64,000 bases of DNA from Piscicola geometra. Lineage: Eukaryota > Annelida > Clitellata > Hirudinida > Piscicolidae. The stretch spans positions 4,599,120 to 4,663,119 of the forward strand of contig OX030962.1 of NCBI GenBank assembly GCA_943735955.1, in the 5' to 3' direction. Every line of letters starts with the position of its first letter. The stretch's first letter is position 1. This document shows, piece after piece, positions 55,101 to 64,000 of this stretch. The notes under the pieces were generated by a model. It saw only the letters and a list, made by a program, of their open reading frames with translations, searched no databases and was not told the DNA's origin. Made by a program: the position numbers and the translations under genes.

Positions 55101-58094
55101 TGGAGTGGTGCCTGAGATGCTGACAGTGTGGAGTGGTGTCTGAGATGCTGACAGTGTGGAGTGGTGCCTGAGATGCTGACAGTGTGGAGTGGAGTGGTGC
55201 CTGAGATGCTGACAGTGTGGAGTGGAGTGGTGTCTGAGATGCTGACAGTTTGGAGTGGAGTGGTGCCTGAGATGCTGACAGAGTGGAGTGGAGTGGTGCC
55301 TGAGATGCTGACAGTGTGAAGTGGAGTGGTGCCTGAGATGCTGACAGTGTGGAGTGGAGTGGTGTCTGAGATGCTGACCGTGTGGAGTGGAGTGGTGCCT
55401 GAGATGCTGACAGTGTGGAGTGGAGTGGTGTCTGAGATGCTGACAGTGTGGAGTGGAGTGGTGCCTGAGATGCTGACAGTGTGGAGTGGAGTGGTGCCTG
55501 AGATGCTGACAGTGTGGAGTGGTGCCTGAGATGCTGACAGTGTGGAGTGGAGTGGTGCGTGAGATGCTGACAGTGTGGAGTGGAGTGGTGCCTGAGATGC
55601 TGACAGTGTGGAGTGGAGTGGTGCCTGAGATGCTGACAGTGTGGAGTGGAGTGGTGCCTGAGATGCTGACAGTGTGGAGTGGAGTGGTGCCTGAGATGCT
55701 GACAGTGTGGAGTGGTGTCTGAGATGCTGACAGTGTGGAGTGGAGTGGTGCCTGAGATGCTGACATTGTGGAGTGGAGTGGTGCCTGAGATGCTGACAGT
55801 GTGGAGTGGTGTCTGAGATGCTGACAGTGTGGAGTGGTGCCTGAGATGCTGACAGTGTGGAGTGGAGTGGTGCCTGAGATGCTGACAGTGTGGAGTGGAG
55901 TGGTGCCTGAGATGCTGACAGTGTGGAGTGGAGTGGTGCCTGAGATGCTGACAGTGTGGAGTGGAGTGGTGCCTGAGATGCTGACAGTGTGGAGTGGAGT
56001 GGTGCCTGAGATGCTGACAGTGTGGAGTGGTGTCTGAGATGCTGACAGTGTGGAGTGGTGCCTGAGATGCTGACAGTGTGGAGTGGAGTGGTGCCTGAGA
56101 TGCTGACAGAGTGGAGTGGTGCCTGAGATGCTGACAGAGTGGAGTGGAGTGGTGCCTGAGATGCTGACAGTGTGAAGTGGAGTGGTGCCTGAGATGCTGA
56201 CAGTGTGGAGTAGAGTGGTGTCTGAGATGCTGACCGTGTGGAGTGGAGTGGTGCCTGAGATGCTGACAGTGTGGAGTGGAGTGGTGTCTGAGATGCTGAC
56301 AGTGTGGAGTGTAGTGGTGCCTGAGATGCTGACAGTGTGGAGTGGTGTCTGAGATGCTGACAGTGTGGAGTGGTGCCTGAGATGCTGACAGTGTGGAGTG
56401 GAGTGGTGCCTGAGATGCTGACAGAGTGGAGTGGTGCCTGAGATGCTGACAGAGTGGAGTGGAGTGGTGCCTGAGATGCTGACAGTGTGAAGTGGAGTGG
56501 TGCCTGAGATGCTGACAGTGTGGAGTAGAGTGGTGTCTGAGATGCTGACCGTGTGGAGTGGAGTGGTGCCTGAGATGCTGACAGTGTGGAGTGGAGTGGT
56601 GTCTGAGATGCTGACAGTGTGGAGTGTAGTGGTGCCTGAGATGCTGACAGTGTGGAGTGGAGTGGTGCCTGAGATGCTGACAGTGTGGAGTGGAGTGGTG
56701 CCTGAGATGCTGACAGTGTGGAGTGGTGCCTGAGATGCTGACAGTGTGGAGTGGAGTGGTGCCTGAGATGCTGACAGTGTGGAGTGGAGTGGTGCCTGAG
56801 ATGCTGACAGTGTGGAGTGGAGTGGTGCCTGAGATGCTGACAGTGTGGAGTGGAGTGGTGCCTGAGATGCTGACAGTGTGGAGTGGTGTCTGAGATGCTG
56901 ACAGTGTGGAGTGGTGCCTGAGATGCTGACAGTGTGGAGTGGAGTGGTGCCTGAGATGCTGACAGTGTGGAGTGGAGTGGTGTCTGAGATGCTGACAGTT
57001 TGGAGTGGAGTGGTGCCTGAGATGCTGACAGAGTGGAGTGGAGTGGTGCCTGAGATGCTGACAGTGTGAAGTGGAGTGGTGCCTGAGATGCTGACAGTGT
57101 GGAGTGGAGTGGTGTCTGAGATGCTGACCGTGTGGAGTGGAGTGGTGCCTGAGATGCTGACAGTGTGGAGTGGAGTGGTGTCTGAGATGCTGACAGTGTG
57201 GAGTGGAGTGGTGCCTGAGATGCTGACAGTGTGGAGTGGAGTGGTGCCTGAGATGCTGACAGTGTGGAGTGGAGTGGTGCCTGAGATGCTGACAGTGTGG
57301 AGTGGAGTGGTGCCTGAGATGCTGACAGTGTGGAGTGGAGTGGTGCCTGAGATGCTGACAGTGTGGAGTGGAGTGGTGCCTGAGATGCTGACAGTGTGGA
57401 GTGGAGTGGTGCCTGAGATGCTGACAGTGTGGAGTGGAGTGGTGCCTGAGATGCTGACAGTGTGGAGTGGTGTCTGAGATGCTGACAGTGTGGAGTGGTG
57501 CCTGAGATGCTGACAGTGTGGAGTGGAGTGGTGCCTGAGATGCTGACAGAGTGGAGTGGTGCCTGAGATGCTGACAGAGTGGAGTGGAGTGGTGCCTGAG
57601 ATGCTGACAGTGTGAAGTGGAGTGGTGCCTGAGATGCTGACAGTGTGGAGTGGAGTGGTGTCTGAGATGCTGACAGTGTGAAGTGGAGTGGTGCCTGAGA
57701 TGCTGACAGTGTGGAGTGGAGTGGTGCCTGAGATGCTGACAGTGTGGAGTGGAGTGGTGCCTGAGATGCTGACAGTGTGGAGTGGAGTGGTGCCTGAGAT
57801 GCCGACAGTGTGAAGTGGAGTGGTGCCTGAGATGCTGACAGTGTGGAGTGGAGTGGTGCCTGAGATGCTGACAGTGTGGAGTGGAGTGGTGTCTGAGATG
57901 CTGACAGTGTGGAGTGGAGTGGTGCCTGAGATGCTGACAGTGTGGAGTGGTGCCTGAGATGCTGACAGTGTGGAGTGGAGTGGTGCCTGAGATGCTGACA
58001 GTGTGGAGTGGAGTGGTGCCTGAGATGCTGACAGTGTGGAGTGGAGTGGTGCCTGAGATGCTGACAGTGTAGAGTGGAGTGGTGCCTGAGATGC
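40118..58094. repeat. 18-kb minisatellite of 33-bp and 28-bp units with higher-order structure
   Basis: The 33-bp unit runs GTGCCTGAGATGCTGACAGT then GTGGAGTGGAGTG. A 28-bp form lacks one GAGTG. There are roughly 550 units, with a limited set of variants (GTGTCTGAG, ACAGAGTGG, GTGAAGTGG, CCAGAG, GTGTAGAG, ACCGTG). The plus-strand unit has 15 G and 4 C, a strong skew. All three minus-strand frames are stop-free for thousands of codons because the unit contains no minus-strand stop and 28/33-bp switching only changes frame. The left end is 20 bp before the PCCB exon acceptor (intronic); the right end is 580 bp before the KIF11 start. Confidence 0.97.
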
Positions 58095-58244
58095 AAATTT
58101 ATTCAAATGCTATTTCGAGATTGAACGAAAAAAATATAGCAAAAATTAGATAAAAGTATTAAATTTTATTCTTAAAGTTTCAAGAATCACGCATTAATCA
58201 CGTATATTTCCTTGGAAAAGTAATTTTTTGAAGATTTTTATCCT

Positions 58245-58425
58245 AAAGACTTTTTATCCGGAACACTTTTAATCCGGAGGACTTTTTATCCGGAAGACTT
58301 TTAATCCGGAGGACTTTTTATCCGGAAGACTTTTTATCCGGAGGACTTTTTATCTGGAGGACTTTTTATCCGGAGGACTTTTTATCCGAGGACTTTTATC
58401 CGGAGGACCTTTTATCCGTTTACCG
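58245..58425. repeat. Short minisatellite GAGGACTTTTTATCCG
   Basis: About nine copies of a 16-20 bp unit (TTTTATCCGGAGGACTT / AAGACTT variants) lie between the 18-kb array and the KIF11 promoter. Confidence 0.9.
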
Positions 58426-58604
58426 TCTAAAAGAGTTTTTAGAATTGTTTCATAACTTGCTGATTAATAAAAAAAATTTTTTAGTTACAATGATTCTGGA
58501 TTTTGAAGATGGTTTGTTATTATCTTTTTACATTTTTTTATTTTTAATTAGGCGCTATGCAATCGAGGCCATAGTTCAAATCACCTTTTTCTTTGTTCCT
58601 TCCA

Positions 58605-58612
58605 TATAAATA
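58605..58612 (+). promoter_or_regulatory. Candidate TATA box of KIF11
   Basis: TATAAATA lies about 65 bp upstream of the KIF11 initiator ATG (58675) in an otherwise featureless 5' region. The distance allows a short 5' UTR. Not proven. Confidence 0.35.
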
Positions 58613-58674
58613 GGGTCTCTAATTAGAATCGTTTCTCTATTATTTATTGTATTCAAATTGAATTCAAAGAAGTG

Positions 58675-61600
58675 ATGGAAGCAAGTAAAAAGGAAGAAAA
58701 TCAAAATATTCAAGTCGTCGTTCGCTGTCGGTTAGTGTAATGAATTTAGGAATTGCATTTGACTCGTCGCACCATGAACTCGTCGCGAAATTTTTTTAAT
58801 TATTTTTTTTTCTCAATTTTTTGAATAAATATGATTAGAAAAACTTATTAATAGTGAAATTATAAATTTACTCGTCGAAACAGGCTAAATGTAGCCTAAC
58901 GTACGAAACAGGCAAAACATTTTCGCGACGAGTTTTTAGCATACATTTAGCCTGTTTCGACGAGTAAATTGTTAATTTCACTATTAATAAGTTTTTATAA
59001 TCATATTTATTCACAAAATTGAGGAAAAAAAATTTCGCGACGAGTTTTTAGGCTACATTTAGCCTGTTTCGAAGAGTAAATTTTAAATTTCACTATTAAT
59101 ACATTTTTCTAATCATATTTATTCAAAAAATGTATTTTAAAAAAATATAAAAAAAATTCGCGTTTTTAGCCTGTTTCGTACTTTAGGCTACATTTAGCTA
59201 AATTTTAGCTTGTTTCGACGAGTAAATTTATAATTTCACTAGTAATAAGTTTTTCTAACCATATTTATTAGGTAGTCGCATAAATTTTTCAAGTTATCTT
59301 TTCGAAAATGAAATTATAATTTTCTGAAAAATAAGTTAAAAACATAAATAAATATATAAAATATATTCTTAAAAATTATTTATAACGAAGATAGAGCCAT
59401 TTAAAAGTTGAAATTAGCATCAAAGATTTTACATTGTGTTACGCTAAAAAAGTGACGCACACTTCTAAGCATTGTTTAAAATCCAGTTTGCGGCTTGTAT
59501 AAGCGACATAATTCAAACTTCATTTTTTTATAAATTAAAATAAATTTAATTTATTATTATTTTTACAATTAAAATAAATAACGTTTTTACTTCTTTTATT
59601 ATGAAAAATGAGCACAATTCACCGTATATAGCATGTCTGTATTGATTGAGGGTTGGAATTTAAACGGATCATTAAGAAATAATACAACTTCACTTATATT
59701 GTTATCCTTTCTTAATCTGTTTATAGAGCCATAAACATTAGCGATTGCCTCACTAATTGTGCAATAATTAACAGTAAAACTAATCCGCCTATCCATTAAA
59801 TTGCTTATTACTTCATTCCACTTGGGACGCCTCTTACCCCTAGCAGGCTCAGGAAGAAATGAATAGACAAAACCATTTAGAAGTGGTTCTGATGGGTTGG
59901 AATAATTTTCTTTAACAAAAACCCTCAAGTCAAACTCCTTATTCATCAACACACCAGCACGCTCACTATTATTTGTTTCCTTGGTCGAGTACGAATATCT
60001 TAGTAATCTTTTGAGAAAAAAATTATTAATTCTAATATAAAATATAATAAATAATAAAAATAATTATTTTGAATGAATTAGTTTTTATAATTGATTGAGG
60101 TTAATTAATACATTTAATTATAAACCGAACAGCCAATATCTTAGTGATGCCTATTTGACAAACTAAATCGATTATCCTATTTTGTTTTGTTAATAGCACA
60201 CTAACTTAAATAGTTACTCGATTTTGTTTTTTCAATCCTTATTTTTAAACTATCCTATGATATGATATCGAAAATTTCACTTCTCTCGCAAATCCAAGGA
60301 CAGAGCAGCAACCCCCCGAAAGAGGTGCCTAGTTGACAAAGTTGTCAAATAGTGTTTATCGATTCGCGCACAAACTAAATTGAATATTCAATTTTGGTTT
60401 TCTTTTGGTTATTTTTGAACTATCCTATGATATGATTTCGAAAATTTCATCTTTCTAGCAATACCCTGAACAGAGCAGCAACTCCCTAAAGTTAAAATAC
60501 TATTTGACAACTTTGTCAACTAGGCACTATAATGATTGATAATTATTTTATTTATTCATAAAGAATTGTTTTACATTAATTTTATGGAATCATATTTTTG
60601 TTAATTATTTTTTAACATTATTAGTATATATTTTAAAATCGTTGAAAATATCATAATAATTAAGAAACAGTCATATAAGATTCATTCATGTTCAATCATT
60701 ACAAAAATTTCTCTTCTCTACAGACCATTGAATAGCAGTGAGAAGAAGAATGGATCTTTAAGTTTGGTGAATGTCAACACAGACAGGAAGGAAATAACAG
60801 TGCCAAGCAAGCCTATAGCCACTGCAAGCACCAAGAGTTACACCTTCGACAAGGTCTCCTAATTGAGAAGCATGCATGCATTTGATCCGCAATTAATACC
60901 AATGTTGCTCATTAATTTAATTTAATGATAAAACATCTAAAAAATAAGGTAGAAGCGCAGCTTTGAAAACTGCGACAATCAGTCATCCTAACACTACACC
61001 ACCACTCTTTCCTGCAGGTGTTCTCACCGCAGTCGACACAGATCGAGGTGTACAAGAATGTGGTTGTTCCAATCCTCCACGAAGTGCTTCTCGGCTACAA
61101 CTGCACCATCTTTGCGTCTGCTACTGCACTCTTCTAAACAATTACTCTTCTTGCATATATATCAATATTTTTCTATCAAGCTTTGAAAACTAATGGATAA
61201 TACTTCCCCACAATTCAATGTACACCTCTTCCACACCACCCTAACCTTAAACTCCTTCACACCACCCACTACGACCTCAACACCACCACCCAGCTATGGA
61301 CACACTGGCACGGGCAAAACCTTCACAATGGAGGGAGAGAGAAGTGGTTTGTAACTCAACTCACCTGTTTAATCATTTGTAGCCTCAGCTATAAAGAGAT
61401 CGGAATAACCTATCTTAAAGTATCCTGACTCTAATCAAATGTGTTGTTTAGTTTCTTCATGTTCGTTTGCAATGAAGACCAAAACAAATATACAATCATG
61501 TATATATATGTACATTAGAGGTCGGACATGGACGATTTTTCATTCCCGGTCCCGTCCCGTTCCCGAAATTTGTTTTCCCGTCCCGTCCCGTTCCCGATGG

Positions 61601-63330
61601 GACATCAAAATTTTGATTCCCGTCCCGTCCCGTTCCCGAAATTTTTTTCCTGTCCAGACCCGTTCCCGAAAGCTTTTTGTTTTTTTATTCATTTTCGCTG
61701 CCGTTTTCACTGGTCCCAAACTGGCTAGTTCTAACATTTCTTAAAATTTATTATTTGAAAGTCAGAGAATATTTCTTTTAATAAAATAAAAAATACACGA
61801 TTTAAATTTCAAATATTTATTGAAATGAAAGTATTGAAGTTAGTCATTGTTTTTGAGTAATTCAATCAAGTCTTTATTGCTTTTCACACGGGTTAAACCG
61901 TTAAGAGTTTCAGCTTTCAAATGAGAAGATTTTGGGTCTGAAGTTAAACGACCACATATTGAAAAATTCCGTTTACAGCGAATATAACTTGCAGATATAC
62001 TAAACAAAATTTTGGCTACTTCTTGTAGTATTTTAAAATTGCTTATTTTATTCCAATAAAATAAAACATCTTTATAATTTTCAATTTTTTTGGGACGTAA
62101 TTGTGAATATTTGTACAATTCATCCTCTTCTGAATTTTTTTCTTCGTTCATTATTATTAATTCTTCAATAATGTTAGAAATATGTTTTTTGACAATATTC
62201 TTTTTCTCCACAACTGCAAATATAAAATCATTCGTATAATTTGATAGTATAATAATTTTATTATAATTTTAACGTTATAAAAACAAACATAATAGGTCTA
62301 AATAACCATCATTTGTTTTTTTTATCAACGGCACGGCAGCTTGGTCTGGCTCTACAAAATAGAATTACATTTTCTCTGATGAAAGTCTTGGTATTTATTT
62401 CTTTTCTATCCCAAACTTTTTTCCTATTATTCTTTCATACTGGGGATGCAACAGACATGCTGTCATATGAATAAGATCAATGGCATCTTTTCTTTTGTCG
62501 AAATGATCAACTGAGCAATCATTTGGAAATTAATCATTCAAATTCAAAGTATTAATTTATAAAATTAAAATAATATAACTGACCATTTTGATTTCATCTG
62601 AAAAGTGTTCATCATAACCCATTTGTTCTCCCTAATCTTTGGACAACTTCAAATGTAGTGTTGGAGATTTCGACATTGGCAATGGTGGCTTCGTTATACA
62701 TTTCTATTGCATTTAATACTTATTTTAAATACGGAGTATCGATGAAATAAAGATTTCCATACTTAGAAGTTTGCTGAAAAATCATTGTTAAAGAATCCAA
62801 TCCCAATAACTGTTATTCACGTTTTTCCCGTTCCCGATTTAAAAGTTGATTCCCGTTCCCGTCTTTTCTTGTTCCCGATTTGAATGTTGATTCCCGTTCC
62901 CGTCCCGAAAACCTATTCCCGGTTCCCGACTTTTCCCGTCCCGAAATTAATTTTCATTTCCGTTCCCGCGGGAGTCCCGCGGGTACCCGGTCAGATCGGG
63001 TACCCGGTCCGACCTCTAATGTACACCTATGAATAAATATATATACAAATTCCAAACAAACATCAGTGGATGACAACGTCTCGTGGGAGGACGACCCCCT
63101 CTCAGGCATCATCCCTCGCGCCATGAACCAACTCTTCCACTGCCTCAACAAAAATGTTACTACCTTCCTTCATTCCTTTCTTCCTTCATCCATCATTCTT
63201 TAATTCATCTTCTCTTTATCCATCACTTCATTATCTAATCATCAAATGTGTTATTTTAACACCAATTTCTCTATCTGTCCCACTAAACCATCACCACCTC
63301 CATCACCATTTTAGTATCTATTTCACTTCA

Positions 63331-63380
<50 letters not shown>

Positions 63381-64000
63381 CAACGCCACATAAGGGACTC
63401 GAGTACACGGTGCGTGTTTCCTTCTTGGAGATCTACAACGAGGAACTCATCGACCTCCTCGCCTCCGACTCCCTGGAAAATCCCCGCCTCAAGATCTACG
63501 ATGACGTCAAGAAGGTGCTGCAGCATCATCATCGTCATGACCATTATCATCATCATCATGACCATCATCATCAACATTGTTATGACCATTATTGTCATCA
63601 TCATCATGACCATCATTTTCCTTATCATCATCATTATCATGACTGTCATCATCATCATTGTAACGCTATCATCATCATTATAACTTCATCATCATCATGA
63701 TCACATGCAGAAAGGGGACTGTATTAAGGTGTTAAGTCATCATCATCATCATCAATATAACATTATGATCGTCATAAATTAATTATCATCATCATCCCCA
63801 TCATAAAAATCATCATCATCATTATTATAACTCCATCACAATCATCACCAGCACTACCATTATCACACACACACCACACACACTCCACCACACACACACA
63901 CACACACACACACACACCACACACACACACACACACCACAGCACGGCAGCTGCATAATCCAGAACCTCGAGGACGTTGTGGTGGCGAACAAGGACGAGGT
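58675..64000 (+). CDS. KIF11: Kinesin-5 (Eg5/BimC), N-terminal seven exons of the motor domain
   Basis: Exons: 58675-58730, 60724-60853, 61018-61115, 61294-61346, 63067-63155, 63395-63514, 63942-64000 (continues right); phases all agree. The start is [19 protein letters not shown], the usual kinesin-5 beginning. Then [31 protein letters not shown] (P-loop with His where vertebrates have Gln), the family-specific loop L5 ([20 protein letters not shown], Trp kept), [14 protein letters not shown] and [17 protein letters not shown]. Kinesin-5 is a homotetrameric plus-end motor that slides antiparallel microtubules to separate spindle poles. The intron inside L5 carries a complete hAT transposon. 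Switch I/II, neck and stalk lie outside the window. Confidence 0.95.
58753..59270. mobile_element. MITE family 'CTCGTCG', diverged copy in KIF11 intron 1
   Basis: Begins GCATTTGACTCGTCGCACCA and contains several direct and inverted copies of TACTCGTCGAAACAGGCTAA and CATTTAGCCTGTTTCGACGA. Its right end is lost or rearranged. Confidence 0.6.
59599..59952 (-). CDS. Unrecognised 117-codon open frame in KIF11 intron 1
   Basis: A minus-strand frame from [20 protein letters not shown] through [18 protein letters not shown] to a stop after NCAHFS. Composition is protein-like with no repeats, unlike most frames here, and the frame extends upstream without an obvious start. I do not recognise a family. 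It may be a fragment of a transposon protein or an intronic gene. Confidence 0.3.
   Translation of the reverse strand: MLMNKEFDLRVFVKENYSNPSEPLLNGFVYSFLPEPARGKRRPKWNEVISNLMDRRISFTVNYCTISEAIANVYGSINRLRKDNNISEVVLFLNDPFKFQPSINTDMLYTVNCAHFS
60144..60540. mobile_element. MITE with perfect 28-bp terminal inverted repeats, partly duplicated in tandem
   Basis: 60325-60352 (starting GTGCCTAGTTGACAAAGTTG) and 60500-60527 are exact inverted repeats around a 203-bp element. A 73-bp segment (AACTATCCTATGATATGAT ... ACAGAGCAGCAAC) occurs at about 60247-60320 and again at 60418-60490, so the element sits in a 171-bp-period tandem duplication whose first copy begins near 60144. Confidence 0.7.
61516..63018 (-). 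mobile_element. Complete hAT transposon in KIF11 intron
   Basis: Terminal inverted repeats TAGAGGTCGGA / TCCGACCTCTA are flanked by an 8-bp target duplication with one mismatch, ATGTACAT (61508-61515) and ATGTACAC (63019-63026). Both subterminal regions (61548-61675 and 62815-62990) are packed with TTCCCG and GTCCCG motifs, likely transposase-binding repeats. Inside is only the C-terminal part of a transposase on the minus strand, so this copy is probably non-autonomous. A second copy's end is at 1-329. Confidence 0.88.
61840..62211 (-). pseudogene. hAT transposase C-terminal dimerisation domain
   Basis: A 123-codon frame. [20 protein letters not shown], then [19 protein letters not shown] and [11 protein letters not shown], is the hAT family C-terminal dimerisation motif. 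The catalytic RNase H-like core and zinc finger upstream are missing, so it is a partial coding remnant. Confidence 0.85.
63323..63390. repeat. (CA)n microsatellite in KIF11 intron
   Basis: An uninterrupted CA run of about 25 units just before the acceptor of the 63395 exon. A second interrupted CA array occupies 63865-63940, before the last exon. Confidence 0.95.
63515..63860. repeat. CAT/CATT triplet-rich KIF11 intron
   Basis: Degenerate CATCATCAT sequence. It contains one small AG...GT-bounded open segment at 63711-63728, discussed as a micro-exon candidate. Confidence 0.8.

Noticed and set aside
40118..58094. CRISPR-like array (regular 33-bp periodicity)
   Set aside because: There are no unique spacers, units are contiguous, and the context is eukaryotic.
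39902..58106. Minus-strand open frames of 6064, 6009 and 3675 codons
   Set aside because: They are stop-free readings of the 33/28-bp minisatellite in all three frames; no non-repeat domain is present except where one runs into the PCCB exon.
61439..61744. 101-codon plus-strand frame in the KIF11 intron
   Set aside because: It spans the hAT terminus and its TTCCCG repeats (Arg/Pro/Ser repeats) and is not a gene.

Overview
This is nuclear DNA from an animal or a close animal relative, probably an invertebrate; I cannot name the species. The evidence is spliceosomal GT-AG introns, animal-type housekeeping genes, non-LTR retrotransposons with endonuclease plus reverse transcriptase, hAT transposons, tRNA-derived SINE-like repeats and very large amounts of tandem repeat. 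Most long open frames here are stop-free repeat sequence. The real genes are strings of short exons, recovered by matching translated pieces to known families and checking splice phase.

Layout. (1) 1-329: right end of a hAT transposon. (2) 463-15980, plus strand: the last 20 exons (682 residues) of a UBE4B/Ufd2-type ubiquitin ligase ending in a U-box. Almost every intron is filled by a different mini- or microsatellite, and one holds a 3.6-kb LINE. (3) 16271-17093, minus: a small three-exon secreted protein resembling the CAP superfamily. (4) About 17424-20107, plus: an L2/CR1-like LINE with an 854-residue frame. (5) 20697-22733, minus: a seven-exon alpha-carbonic-anhydrase-like gene with a signal peptide, lost zinc ligands and three single-base frame breaks in A runs. 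(6) 22.8-33.3 kb: AT-rich transposon graveyard with hAT relics, SINE-like copies, MITEs, LINE tails, one orphan exon candidate and a 25-bp satellite. (7) 33.3-36.9 kb, minus: a second copy of the first LINE family, with a nested insertion and a rearranged end. (8) 37096-40098, minus: eight intact exons for the core of mitochondrial propionyl-CoA carboxylase beta (PCCB), without its N- and C-terminal exons. (9) 40.12-58.09 kb: an 18-kb minisatellite of 33/28-bp units with clear higher-order duplications. (10) 58675 to the right edge, plus: the first seven exons of kinesin-5 (KIF11/Eg5), with a complete 1.5-kb hAT element in one intron.

The genes do not form a pathway: UBE4B (protein quality control), PCCB (propionate catabolism) and KIF11 (spindle bipolarity) are unrelated housekeeping functions. 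The striking features are the 18-kb array beside a PCCB gene lacking both ends, the frame-broken carbonic anhydrase gene, and the tandem-repeat load of the UBE4B introns. I saw no bacterial, viral or CRISPR features. All family calls come from recognising sequence patterns; no database search was run.
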